Part shown: piece after piece, positions 19,876-29,776 of the stretch
Layout: the number at the start of each line of letters is the position of its first letter
How positions within the stretch are numbered: the first letter of the stretch is position 1
Source of the DNA: Bacteroidales bacterium
GTDB lineage: Bacteria > Bacteroidota > Bacteroidia > Bacteroidales > JAFGUD01
DNA: 51,211 bases
Reading direction: 5' to 3'
NCBI GenBank assembly: GCA_016936595.1
Contig: JAFGXO010000016.1
Coordinates: 1 to 51,211, forward strand
Notes under the pieces: model-generated
What the model was told of the DNA's origin: nothing
Seen by the model: the letters and a program-made list of their open reading frames with translations, nothing else
The model's database searches: none
Position numbers and translations under genes: made by a program

Positions 19876-21411
19876 ATGAAAAAAATATTTTTAATTGCAG
19901 CAGCCTTATTGTTGTTAATACCTTTTGGTTGCCAAAAATTTCTAGATGTTAATCATGACCCTGATTTACCTGAAGAGTCTACTGTTCAGTTGGTTTTACC
20001 TTCTGCTATGACAGGTGGTTCTGAAGTATTGGGTGGTTACGTGATGATGCTTGGACAAATATGGTCTCAGCAATGGACTGCAATAAATTTTTATCACGAA
20101 GAGGAAACTTTTAATGTGCCTGCCGGTAAATACGGATACGATATTGGTACATGGAGAAGTTTATATTCCGGTGCTCTTATGGACTATGAATGGGTAAGAA
20201 ATACTGCTTACGAGAATGGTAATTGGACTTATTATTTAATTGCAACAGTTATGCAATCATATACTTATCAGGTTTTAGCTGATTTATGGGAAGATATTCC
20301 TGTTTCTGAAGCTTTGAAAGGTTTAAGTCCTCACTATGATTATGGTTCTGATGTATATGATACACTTATTGCAAGAATTGATTTTGCCTTAGCTCAAGAT
20401 TTAGAAGCTACCACTTGTGAACAACCCGGTGAAGACGATTTAATATTTGCTGGTAATATGAACGATTGGATTGCTTTTGCTAATACATTAAAGCTAAAAA
20501 TGTATTTGAGAGAATCTGTTGTTCGTCCTGATGTTGCTCGTGCAGGTATTGAACCTCTATTAGCTGCTGATGTACCATTATTAGATTATACAGATGCTAC
20601 TTATACTGCTTTCTCTGATGAGGAAAGTAGAGATAATTTTATGTATGGAATGGAATTTAGAGGCGGAAATATTAGCATGCGTGCTAGTAAAACTATGATT
20701 GATTATTTAAATGATGTTAACGATCCTCGGATTGACTATATTTATGTTAAGGATCCTGCTGCTACAGATCACATTGGCGTATTTCAAGGTGATTATTTGA
20801 ATACATATACCGAGTATAATGTTCAAAAACCTATGTTAAGTCGTCCAAGAATTACTCCAACTATGCCTTTTTATTATTTTACAAAAGCACAGGTTTTATT
20901 AATGCTTGCTGAAGCTGAATTAAGATTTGGAAATGCCGGAATGGCTCAAACATATTATGAGGCTGCTATGGTTGCTGATGCTGATCGTTTAAATGCTTTG
21001 TTCGCTTCTGAAATATCTTCTGGTGAGTTAGTTGAAATTGACCCTGTACTATTGGATGGTATTGCTGATTATAATTACCCCGTTGGTGGATCTATTGACC
21101 AAATTATGGAGAAAATTATTTTGCAAAAATGGATTGTATCTGCTAATGTTATGGCAATAGAAGCTTTCTTTGAGCATAATCGTACAGGATATCCTCCTGA
21201 AGCTCCTTATAAGCTTTCTGATGATGAATTTGAAGACTATTATGATTTAACAAAAGGTGAATGGATACAACCTCCAAACTCTGTGTTAACTCCTCCTATT
21301 TTATTTCCAAAAAGATTACTTTATTCAAGTACCGAAATGAATAGAAATGAGTTTGCCCCTGCTGAAGTAAAATCAATTAATGAACCAGTTTGGTGGGATT
21401 ATCAACATTAA
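19876..21411 (+). CDS. SusD/RagB-like lipoprotein
   Basis: 511 aa; lipobox LIPFGCQKFLDVNHDPDLP; SYTYQVLADLWEDIPVSEAL; FYYFTKAQVLLMLAEAELRFG. Confidence 0.9.
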   Translation: MKKIFLIAAALLLLIPFGCQKFLDVNHDPDLPEESTVQLVLPSAMTGGSEVLGGYVMMLGQIWSQQWTAINFYHEEETFNVPAGKYGYDIGTWRSLYSGALMDYEWVRNTAYENGNWTYYLIATVMQSYTYQVLADLWEDIPVSEALKGLSPHYDYGSDVYDTLIARIDFALAQDLEATTCEQPGEDDLIFAGNMNDWIAFANTLKLKMYLRESVVRPDVARAGIEPLLAADVPLLDYTDATYTAFSDEESRDNFMYGMEFRGGNISMRASKTMIDYLNDVNDPRIDYIYVKDPAATDHIGVFQGDYLNTYTEYNVQKPMLSRPRITPTMPFYYFTKAQVLLMLAEAELRFGNAGMAQTYYEAAMVADADRLNALFASEISSGELVEIDPVLLDGIADYNYPVGGSIDQIMEKIILQKWIVSANVMAIEAFFEHNRTGYPPEAPYKLSDDEFEDYYDLTKGEWIQPPNSVLTPPILFPKRLLYSSTEMNRNEFAPAEVKSINEPVWWDYQH

Positions 21412-21435
21412 TTTATAATTTAAAATTTGTTTATT

Positions 21436-22089
21436 ATGAAAAATAAAATAACAATATTTTTATCATTAATAATTCTGATTTCTCTTTCAAGTTGTCAGTT
21501 TTATACAGATATTGATACTACAGGAGATGTTTCTTATGTATCTACAAAACCTGTTATTACTCTTTTAGGTGAACCTATAATGAGTTTGCAGGTAGGCGAT
21601 AATTATGTTGATGCAGGAGTTGAAGCATTCGCTACTGAGGATACTATTTTAAATGCCGAAATTGTTTCCGGTATTGTTGATGCTAATACTGAGGGCTTTT
21701 ATGTTGTAACTTACAAAGCAACAAATGGCTTTAATTGGTCAACTTATGCTTATCGATCTGTTTTAGTTCATGATGGAACTCCCTATACTCTTGATATTGC
21801 TGGAACTTATAGAATTGGTTTCCAATTTTATTCTGATGTTCAAAAATATTCAATTGATGGCTATTGGGAAATGACTAATGTATTTGCTGAGGAAGGTGTA
21901 ACTCTTTCTATTGTTTTTGCTGATATGGGCGATGGAGTAAATTATACTTTGGTTCCTGGTGAACACATTACTAAAGGACAGTATTATGGAACCGCTGTAA
22001 AAAGTGGAAATAAACTGATTTTTACAATGACCTTTTTGGGACTTAACGGAAGTACGACTGTAAAGAACTTTGAATGGACAAAAGCCTAA
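21436..22089 (+). CDS. Lipoprotein with DUF5011-like Ig-fold domain (BT_2262-like)
   Basis: lipobox ISLSSCQFYTD; PVITLLGEPIMSLQVGDNYVDAGVEAFATEDTI...GFYVVTYKATNGFNWSTYAYRSVLV matches the DUF5011 pattern; ATG at 21436 preferred over ORF start 21427. Confidence 0.75.
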   Translation: MKNKITIFLSLIILISLSSCQFYTDIDTTGDVSYVSTKPVITLLGEPIMSLQVGDNYVDAGVEAFATEDTILNAEIVSGIVDANTEGFYVVTYKATNGFNWSTYAYRSVLVHDGTPYTLDIAGTYRIGFQFYSDVQKYSIDGYWEMTNVFAEEGVTLSIVFADMGDGVNYTLVPGEHITKGQYYGTAVKSGNKLIFTMTFLGLNGSTTVKNFEWTKA

Positions 22090-22118
22090 CAGTTTAATTA
22101 AAAAAAATATAAAATATT

Positions 22119-22685
22119 ATGAAATCTATTTTGAAAATATTAATAATATCATTTGTTGCTTTTATAGCTTCTTGTAATTTGTATCCGGATTGGACAAATT
22201 ATGTTGAATATTCCGACGTGTATCCCATTTGTGGGGAGTATTATGTACAGGATTATGATATGAATACTGATACCGTTATTGCTGATGGAGAATGGTATAT
22301 TTTGTATATTTATAATAAGTCTTATAACCCAACTAAAGATTCTATATGGATTGATAGTCGCTTAGGTCACCCTGCTGGTGTTAGCGATTACGCATTTAAA
22401 TATAAAATTAAATGTAAAGCTGATACTGTTAACTTATCTTTTGATGTTGAAAGAGCTGGAGATGTTTCTGGTAGTAATGTAAATCCATTAGATTCTGCAA
22501 TTAGTGTTACAATAACCAAAAGCAAAATTTGGGATTTAAGTGATGGTATTGAAGATCCAACTCCTGACAGCATCTTTTTTGAGTTGTCTTATTATAATAA
22601 ATTCGGAAATCTTTCGGCTTCTTACGTTGTAAAAGGTCACAGAAAAACCGGTTGGGAAAATCCAAACTTTGATGATCCTATGTAA
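22119..22685 (+). CDS. Lipid_bd-family (lipid-binding putative hydrolase) lipoprotein
   Basis: 188 aa; lipobox FIASCNLYPDW; ICGEYYVQDYD...YILYIYNKSYNPTKDSIWIDSRLGHPAGVSDYAFKYKIKCKADTVNLSF. Confidence 0.65.
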   Translation: MKSILKILIISFVAFIASCNLYPDWTNYVEYSDVYPICGEYYVQDYDMNTDTVIADGEWYILYIYNKSYNPTKDSIWIDSRLGHPAGVSDYAFKYKIKCKADTVNLSFDVERAGDVSGSNVNPLDSAISVTITKSKIWDLSDGIEDPTPDSIFFELSYYNKFGNLSASYVVKGHRKTGWENPNFDDPM

Positions 22686-22693
22686 TATGTTAT

Positions 22694-22729
22694 TGCATTG
22701 AGATTATTAAAATCTCAATGCATCTTTTT
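22694..22729 (+). terminator. Rho-independent terminator after the susCD-lipoprotein unit
   Basis: tgcattgagat-tattaaa-atctcaatgca (11-bp perfect stem) followed by tcttttt. Confidence 0.8.
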
Positions 22730-22751
22730 AAATTTATAAACTAAAAAAAAA

Positions 22752-24644
22752 ATGATTATGAAAAAAATGTTTATTTTAGGGCTAGTTATTGTCTTTTCGA
22801 TGAGTTTGTTTGCCCAAACAGACGTTGTTAATGTAAACAAAACACCTATATTAACAAAAACAATCGCCCAAAAACCAAATCAAAAAGTTGTGTTACATTT
22901 TGCCGATGATGCAAAATCTATTCCTGTTGGTGTTCCAATTGGACGTACTAATTATGACTTACAATCTAATAGCTGTGTTGCTAAAAGAATGATTGTACAT
23001 GCAGACGGAACTATTTCTGCTGTATGGTTAGAAGATCAATCTGATGCTCCCGGAGGTTCTACTAGAGGAACAGGATATGCCTTTTATGATGGAACTTCTT
23101 GGCAATATGTTTCTGGTTTAGGTTCAGATGCAAATTCTCATATTGACGCAGTTAGAACTGGTTGGCCCGCTCTTATGTCAGATGGAACTAAAGAATTTGT
23201 TGCTAATCATCAATCTACAGCTCCTGGTTTATTTGGTTGGTCTCAAAATAAAGGTGCTGCCGGTACCGGTTGGTCTCAAAATGATATTACCGGAGGACCC
23301 GAGGCAATGTTATGGCCTCGTGCTGCTTCTGCAGGCAATAACTTTTATGTAATTGCTGTTGACGATTATACAACCTCTCAAGCCGAGATTGATGCACTTC
23401 ATTTTTACAAATCGGATGATGCAGGTGCTACTTGGACTTACAAAGGTGAAATTCCAGATTTTTCTACTTATTATGCTTATGGTAATGGCGACCAATACGC
23501 TATCGATGCTTATGATTCAATAGTTGCAATTGTTTATTTTTCTGGTTTTGGAGATACTCGTTTATGGAAATCTACTGACTATGGCGAAACTTGGATTACT
23601 AAAGCTATTGTTGATTTTCCAATGGATGCTTATGACGGTACTGCCGGAAATTTGATTGATATGGATAGTGATGGTCAAGCCGATACCTTATACTCTTCTG
23701 ATGATATGGGTGACGTTATTATTGACCACGATGGTATGGTACATTGCGTTTTTGGCAGAATGAGAATTTTAGACGAAGACCCTGCTGATGATGGTGCTTC
23801 TTCTTATTTTCCTTATACTGATTATTTATTATACTGGAATGAAGACATGGGCGAAGGTGTTTGGGACGGTTCTACTGTTGGTGATAACATTTTTGACATG
23901 GCTGTTTCGCCATTGGTTGATACTGTGGGGTATTCTTTTGACTTAGATGGTAATAATGTCATCTGGGAGTTTGTAGATGCAGGAACCGAAATTCCTTTTG
24001 GAATATATTACTGTAGCATAACTTCAATGGGTAGTTTAGGTATTGATAATGACGGAAATATCTACTGTGCTTTTACTACTGTTATGGAAGGTGATAATTA
24101 TGCTAAAACTGATGCTACTCCTAATCCTCAATCTTTTAGAGGTGCTTGGTTAAGAGTTCGCGATACTAATGGTGTTTGGCTAGACCCTGTTTGTGTTTCC
24201 GATATTGACGGTACAAATGCAGAAAATGTTTTCCCAACTTTAGCAAGAAATGTTGATGGTGTTGCTCATTTATGGGTGCAATGGGATAATGAACCTGGTT
24301 TATATATTAGAGGAGACGAAGATCCTAACGTAACTGATAACTACATTATTTACAAAAGTATTCCAGTTGATACTTTAGGTATTGTTCCTTCTTCTGTTGT
24401 TTCTGTTTATCAACATAATGAACTTAAAGCTTATCCAAATCCAGTTACTAACCTGCTTACTGTAGAAGTACAAGCTGGTTCAACTATTCAAATTTATTCT
24501 ATACTTGGTGCTTTAGTTCAAACTGTTGTTGCTACTGATAATACAACTGTTATTGATATGGCTAATTTACCTGCCGGTACTTACGTTATTAAAGCTACTA
24601 CTGATAATGACATTGCGACTACTAAAATTTTAAAAATTAAATAA
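22752..24644 (+). CDS. Secreted Asp-box (sialidase/BNR-like) protein with T9SS type A C-terminal sorting domain
   Basis: signal peptide; Asp-boxes SDDAGATWTY and STDYGETWIT; C-terminal LKAYPNPVTNLLTVEVQAG...IYSILGALVQT...NLPAGTYVIKATTDNDIATTKILKIK. Confidence 0.88.
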   Translation: MIMKKMFILGLVIVFSMSLFAQTDVVNVNKTPILTKTIAQKPNQKVVLHFADDAKSIPVGVPIGRTNYDLQSNSCVAKRMIVHADGTISAVWLEDQSDAPGGSTRGTGYAFYDGTSWQYVSGLGSDANSHIDAVRTGWPALMSDGTKEFVANHQSTAPGLFGWSQNKGAAGTGWSQNDITGGPEAMLWPRAASAGNNFYVIAVDDYTTSQAEIDALHFYKSDDAGATWTYKGEIPDFSTYYAYGNGDQYAIDAYDSIVAIVYFSGFGDTRLWKSTDYGETWITKAIVDFPMDAYDGTAGNLIDMDSDGQADTLYSSDDMGDVIIDHDGMVHCVFGRMRILDEDPADDGASSYFPYTDYLLYWNEDMGEGVWDGSTVGDNIFDMAVSPLVDTVGYSFDLDGNNVIWEFVDAGTEIPFGIYYCSITSMGSLGIDNDGNIYCAFTTVMEGDNYAKTDATPNPQSFRGAWLRVRDTNGVWLDPVCVSDIDGTNAENVFPTLARNVDGVAHLWVQWDNEPGLYIRGDEDPNVTDNYIIYKSIPVDTLGIVPSSVVSVYQHNELKAYPNPVTNLLTVEVQAGSTIQIYSILGALVQTVVATDNTTVIDMANLPAGTYVIKATTDNDIATTKILKIK

Positions 24645-24666
24645 CATCTTTTTAAAATAAATTAAG

Positions 24667-24697
24667 AAGGCTATCTGTTTTGATAGCCTTTTTTTAT
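24667..24697 (+). terminator. Rho-independent terminator
   Basis: aaggctatc-tgtttt-gatagcctt followed by ttttt. Confidence 0.85.
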
Positions 24698-24731
24698 TTT
24701 CTTTGCATTCTTAAATTAATGATCTTAAAAT

Positions 24732-26000
24732 ATGATAAACAGAAAAAAGGCTCCTAAACTTGATTTTATTAATCAACTTAAAACTCCCGACATTAAAATT
24801 CATAAACTTAATAATGGCGTGAAGTTATATTTTATTAAATCTACAAATACCGAAATATCTGAAATTATTTGGCATTATAATACCGGCGTTTGGGAACAAC
24901 AAAAACTTTTAGTTGCAGGAATGACTGCTAAAATGCTCTCCGAAGGGTCTAAAAATTATTCCTCAAGCCAAATTGCTGATGTTTTTGACTTTTACGGTGC
25001 ACAATTTTCTAAAGAAGCATCTATGCATTCTACTTCTTTTAAATTAATGGCACTTAATAAATATTTGCCTAAACTTATTAATATCGTGTCTGAAATTTTA
25101 TCGGAACCTTCTTTTGATAAAAAAGAATTTGAAGTTCTGAAAAAGGAAAATAAACAAAAATTTTTAATTGATCTTGAAGAAATTGAAACCGTTGCCAGAT
25201 ATTCTTTAGAACAAAATATATATGGTGTAAATCACCCCTATGGTTGGGTTGCAAAACCCGAAGATTACGACACTTTAGATTTAGATAGCCTTAAATCGTA
25301 TTTTGAAAAAAATTATTCGGCTAATAACTTGAATATTATTGCTGTTGCTAATAATGAAAATATTGTTATAGATATTTTAAAAAAAGAGTTTGAAAATTAT
25401 CATAAAAATATTATTCAAACAAATGTTAATAAATATAAAGTTCAATCTTTAAAGCAAGTACAGTATATTCCAAAAAAAACTTCTTTTCAATCGGCTATAA
25501 GGGTAGGGTGGAAATTATTTAATCGTCAGCATCAGGATTATTGCGATATGCTTATTTTTGATACTCTTTTGGGCGGTTATTTCGGCTCAAGATTAATGCA
25601 AAATATTAGACAAGATTTAGGATTAACATATTCTATATACTCTTCTCTTAAAGCTTTAAAATACGAGGGTACATTTCAAATTGTATCCGAAGTTAATAAA
25701 GAAAATAACAATAGAGTTTTAGATGAAATATTTGTTGAAATTAATAAACTAAAAACTGTTTATGTTTCTGATAAAGAAATGCTAAATCTTAAAAATTACA
25801 TGTTAGGTTCTTTACTTCGTTCTATTGACGGAAATTTTAATTTTGCCTCTGCATTATCTTCTTTTTTAACTTATAATACTGATTTTCAGTTTTATACTAA
25901 ATTTGTTGACCGAGTAAAAAATATCACTCCCGATAGAATAAAAACTTTAGCTAATAAATATTTTGACACAAAAGAAATGTTTTCTGTTATAGTTGGTTAA
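24732..26000 (+). CDS. M16-family (insulinase/pitrilysin-like) peptidase, probably the non-catalytic-type subunit
   Basis: 422 aa; LNNGVKLYFIKSTNTEISEIIWHYNTGVWEQQKLLVAGMTAKMLSEGSKNYSSSQIADVFDFYGAQF and LGGYFGSRLMQNIRQDLGLTYSIYSSL fit M16; the HxxEH zinc motif is not evident at the expected position. Confidence 0.85.
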   Translation: MINRKKAPKLDFINQLKTPDIKIHKLNNGVKLYFIKSTNTEISEIIWHYNTGVWEQQKLLVAGMTAKMLSEGSKNYSSSQIADVFDFYGAQFSKEASMHSTSFKLMALNKYLPKLINIVSEILSEPSFDKKEFEVLKKENKQKFLIDLEEIETVARYSLEQNIYGVNHPYGWVAKPEDYDTLDLDSLKSYFEKNYSANNLNIIAVANNENIVIDILKKEFENYHKNIIQTNVNKYKVQSLKQVQYIPKKTSFQSAIRVGWKLFNRQHQDYCDMLIFDTLLGGYFGSRLMQNIRQDLGLTYSIYSSLKALKYEGTFQIVSEVNKENNNRVLDEIFVEINKLKTVYVSDKEMLNLKNYMLGSLLRSIDGNFNFASALSSFLTYNTDFQFYTKFVDRVKNITPDRIKTLANKYFDTKEMFSVIVG

Positions 26001-26098
26001 GTTATCATCTTTGAAAAAATACTTTCTAAAAGTATTATGTAAATAATAAAAAAGTTGTTATATTAGCAACTTTATCATTTTTGAATAAATTAAAATAT

Positions 26099-27766
26099 AT
26101 GAATAATTTTACTCGGATAACTTGTGTAAACAATGGACTGTCTAAAGAATATCCTCTTGGAACAACTTTGAGCGAAATTGCTGATAATATGTGTATTAAA
26201 ACGAGCAAGCCTATTTTGGGAGCTCGAGTTAATAATAAACTAAAAGAACTTTCATACAGAGTTTTTAACCCTAAATTTATCGAATTTATTGATATTACAA
26301 ATATCGACGGTTTAAGAATGTATCAACGTTCGTTATCTTTTGTTTTAATGAAAGCCGTTAAAGATATACTTCCTAATAGCCAACTTAAAATTGAACATTC
26401 TATATCAAAAGGATTTTATTGCGAACTTGAAAAAGAATCCGGATTATTGCCGGAACAAGTGCTTGCTATTTCTGACAGAATGAGGCAAATTATTAACAGT
26501 GATTTGCGTTTTAGACGCGAACAAATACCTACAGATGAAGCAATTAAACGATTTGATGAAAATAATTTATCCGAAAAAGCAAAGCTTTTTAAAACTCGTC
26601 CTACTTTGTTCACTTCAACATATTATCTTGATAATCAAATAGATTATTTTTATGGATATTTAGTGCCTTCAACTGGGTATCTTAAAGTTTTTGATTTGAT
26701 TCCGTATTATAATGGAATGTTACTTCGGTTTCCTTCAAGTAATGAGCCCGAAAGTTTGGGCGAAGTTATTGAACAACCTAAATTATTTGACATAGTGCAG
26801 GAGTTTAAAGATTGGAGCGAAATTATTGGGGTTTCAACTATTGGTAGTATTAACGAGCTCGTGCAAGAAGGAAAAAACAGCGATTTGATTAAGGTTACTG
26901 AAGCCTTGCATGCAAAAAAAGTATCACAAATTGCCGATCAAATTCACAAAAAAAGCTCTGTTAAATTAGTCCTTATTGCCGGACCTTCTTCTTCAGGAAA
27001 AACAACTTTTTCTAAACGACTTGCTGTTCAACTTAAAGTGTTAGGTATTAGCTCTTTATCAATTTCTCTTGATAATTTTTTCGTTGATAGGGAGGATACT
27101 CCAATTGACGAAAATGGCGATTACGATTTTGAATCTGTTTTTGCTCTTAATCTTGACTTGTTTAATTCTACTATGAATAAATTAATTTCCGGGCAAAAAA
27201 CAACTATTCCTGAATTTGATTTTCATCTGGGGCGCAGTAAAATTGACCCTAACCATAAAATTACTCTTCATAAAGATGAAGTACTTATTGTTGAAGGCAT
27301 TCATGGCTTAAATCCAAAATTAACCGAACATATCGAAGATAAATTTAAATATAAAATTTATGTTTCGGCATTAACTACTCTTGGAATTGATTTACATAAC
27401 CGTATTCCAACTACCGATAATCGATTAATTAGAAGAATAGTACGGGATTTTCAGTACAGAGGTTATTCTCCCGAAGAAACTCTTAAACGATGGCCGAGTG
27501 TGCGTAGAGGCGAAGATATAAATATTTTCCCTTTTCAAGAAGAGGCTGATGTGATGTTTAATTCTGCTTTACTTTACGAATTAGGTGTTCTTAAAAGATA
27601 TATTGAACCTTTGCTTAAAAAAGTTCCCGAAACAGTATATGAATATTCCGAAGCTCAGCGACTAATTAAATTTTTATCCTATTTTGCCGAAGCAGACAAC
27701 GAAAACGAAATTCCTCCAACTTCAATTTTACGTGAATTTTTGAGTGGAAGTTCTTTTCATTATTAA
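26099..27766 (+). CDS. Nucleoside kinase (uridine kinase-like) with N-terminal TGS/threonyl-tRNA-synthetase-like region
   Basis: LVLIAGPSSSGKTTFSKRLAVQLKVLG Walker A, ISLDNFFVDREDTPIDENGDYDFESVFALNLDLFN, VEGIHGLNPKL; ATG at 26099 preferred over TTG 26081. Confidence 0.88.
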   Translation: MNNFTRITCVNNGLSKEYPLGTTLSEIADNMCIKTSKPILGARVNNKLKELSYRVFNPKFIEFIDITNIDGLRMYQRSLSFVLMKAVKDILPNSQLKIEHSISKGFYCELEKESGLLPEQVLAISDRMRQIINSDLRFRREQIPTDEAIKRFDENNLSEKAKLFKTRPTLFTSTYYLDNQIDYFYGYLVPSTGYLKVFDLIPYYNGMLLRFPSSNEPESLGEVIEQPKLFDIVQEFKDWSEIIGVSTIGSINELVQEGKNSDLIKVTEALHAKKVSQIADQIHKKSSVKLVLIAGPSSSGKTTFSKRLAVQLKVLGISSLSISLDNFFVDREDTPIDENGDYDFESVFALNLDLFNSTMNKLISGQKTTIPEFDFHLGRSKIDPNHKITLHKDEVLIVEGIHGLNPKLTEHIEDKFKYKIYVSALTTLGIDLHNRIPTTDNRLIRRIVRDFQYRGYSPEETLKRWPSVRRGEDINIFPFQEEADVMFNSALLYELGVLKRYIEPLLKKVPETVYEYSEAQRLIKFLSYFAEADNENEIPPTSILREFLSGSSFHY

Positions 27767-27807
27767 TTTTATTATCTTTATACTCATTTTTCAAATTTAA
27801 TATTCGT

Positions 27808-28701
27808 ATGAACAATATTCTTGAAATAAAAGGTCTAACTAAACATTACGGTAATATTACTGCCGTTAATAATTTGAATGTTACAATTCCTCGGGGATCT
27901 GTTTTTGGCGTTTTAGGACCTAATGGTAGCGGAAAAACTACTACTTTAGCCTGTGTTCTTGGTATTGTTTTACCAGATAGTGGAACTTTTAAATGGTTTG
28001 ATTTACCTGCTGGACAGCTTGCTAATAATAAGCTTGGTGCTATTATCGAACAACCAAATTTTTACCCTTATCTTAACGCAATTCAAAATCTTGAACTTGT
28101 AGCAAAAATTCGGAACATAAAAAATCCAATGCCCGAAATTGAACGTGTATTACATAAAGTTCACCTTTTTGAGCGAAGTACAAGTAGCTTTTCTTCTTAT
28201 TCTTACGGAATGAAAAGACGCTTAGCATTGGCGGCAACTTTATTAGGTGATCCTGATTTGCTTATTTTTGATGAACCTACTAACGGATTAGACCCCGAAG
28301 GTATTTCTTTTGTTCGTAATCTTATTATCGATCAGGCTAAATTAGGTAAAACTATTATTATTGCCAGTCATATTCTCGACGAAGTTGAAAAAGTTTGCAC
28401 CGATGTGATGATATTAAAAAATGGAAATTTAATTACCTCCGGTAAAGTTGTTGATGTTTTACAGGGCGACGAAAAAATTCATTTAATATCTGATGATAAT
28501 AATGCTTTACATGAACTTTTAGTCAGAAATGATATTGTTCAAAGTGCCGAATTTGAAAATGATAAACTAATTATTGTTCTTAAAAAAGGTGTTAAAACTC
28601 GTCAAATTAGCGAATTAGCCTTTGAAAATAAAATTATAATTACCAACATCGAAACTAAAAAGAAAACATTAGAAGACGAATTTTTAGAATTGATAAAATA
28701 A
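27808..28701 (+). CDS. ABC transporter ATP-binding protein
   Basis: 297 aa; GPNGSGKTTTL Walker A, YSYGMKRRLALAATLLGDPDLLIFDEPTNGLDPEG signature/Walker B, ASHILDEVEKV. Confidence 0.93.
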   Translation: MNNILEIKGLTKHYGNITAVNNLNVTIPRGSVFGVLGPNGSGKTTTLACVLGIVLPDSGTFKWFDLPAGQLANNKLGAIIEQPNFYPYLNAIQNLELVAKIRNIKNPMPEIERVLHKVHLFERSTSSFSSYSYGMKRRLALAATLLGDPDLLIFDEPTNGLDPEGISFVRNLIIDQAKLGKTIIIASHILDEVEKVCTDVMILKNGNLITSGKVVDVLQGDEKIHLISDDNNALHELLVRNDIVQSAEFENDKLIIVLKKGVKTRQISELAFENKIIITNIETKKKTLEDEFLELIK

Positions 28702-28730
28702 TATTAAAACAGTTGATTTTTGTTCTTGTA

Positions 28731-28777
28731 CCACTGATGCTTATTTTTTCTGAAATTTGTATCAGTGGCTTTTTTTA
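28731..28777 (+). terminator. Rho-independent terminator
   Basis: ccactgat ... atcagtgg followed by cttttttt, immediately before the convergent obgE end. Confidence 0.65.
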
Positions 28778-29776
28778 TATCTCTGTATCGTTAATTTTTG
28801 ACCACAGCAAATCTTTTAACTCTTTTATACCTTTTTGTGCAACCGAAGAAATAAATACATAAGGAATATCAACTATCACATTTTTTCTTATATCATCCAT
28901 CAGTTCGTCATCAAGCATATCTATTTTTGTGATTGCTAATATTCTGTCTTTATCTAAAAGTTCCGGATTGTAGTTTTTAAGTTCGTTTAATAAAATTTCA
29001 TATTCTTTACTGATGTCATCTGAGTCGGCAGGCACCATAAATAATAAAACCGAATTTCTTTCTATATGGCGTAAAAATCTCAAACCCAGCCCTTTACCTT
29101 CGGCGGCTCCTTCAATTATACCAGGAATATCAGCCATGATAAATGATTTAAAATCACGATATTGTACAATTCCTAACTTAGGAGTTAAAGTTGTAAACGG
29201 ATAATCGGCAATTTTGGGACGTGCTGCACTAACAGTTGACAAAAGTGTTGATTTTCCGGCATTTGGAAAACCTACAAGACCAACATCTGCTAAAACTTTT
29301 AATTCTAAAATAAATTCGCCTTCAATTGATGGTTCGCCTGGTTGTGCGTATCTTGGTGTTTGATTTGTTGGAGATTTAAAATTTGTATTTCCTAACCCAC
29401 CTCTGCCTCCTTTTAACAATGTTTTTATTTCATCAGGTTCTGTAATTTCAAGAACAGTTTCTCCTGTTTCAGCATTTTTTACTACAGTTCCTAATGGAAC
29501 TTCTATGGTAATATTTTGTCCGTCGGATCCTGTTTTGTTACCGGAACTGCCATTACCGCCATGTCCGGCTCTAAAGTGTCGCTCAAATTTTAAATGAAGT
29601 AATGTCCACATATCTGCTTTGCCTTTTAAAAAAATGCTTCCGCCTTTGCCGCCATCTCCTCCGTCGGGGCCTCCTTTGGGTATATATTTTTCTCTGCGTA
29701 GATGAACCGAACCGGCTCCGCCTTTGCCCGACATGCAATATATTTTAACGTAATCTATAAAGTTTGTGTGTGCCAT
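28775..29776 (-). CDS. obgE: GTPase ObgE/CgtA
   Basis: 333 aa; Gly-rich Obg fold [71 protein letters not shown]. Confidence 0.96.
   Translation of the reverse strand: MAHTNFIDYVKIYCMSGKGGAGSVHLRREKYIPKGGPDGGDGGKGGSIFLKGKADMWTLLHLKFERHFRAGHGGNGSSGNKTGSDGQNITIEVPLGTVVKNAETGETVLEITEPDEIKTLLKGGRGGLGNTNFKSPTNQTPRYAQPGEPSIEGEFILELKVLADVGLVGFPNAGKSTLLSTVSAARPKIADYPFTTLTPKLGIVQYRDFKSFIMADIPGIIEGAAEGKGLGLRFLRHIERNSVLLFMVPADSDDISKEYEILLNELKNYNPELLDKDRILAITKIDMLDDELMDDIRKNVIVDIPYVFISSVAQKGIKELKDLLWSKINDTEI

Noticed and set aside
28823-29204. Plus-strand ORFs opposite obgE, including 29013-29204
   Set aside because: Antisense shadow of a highly conserved GTPase gene.
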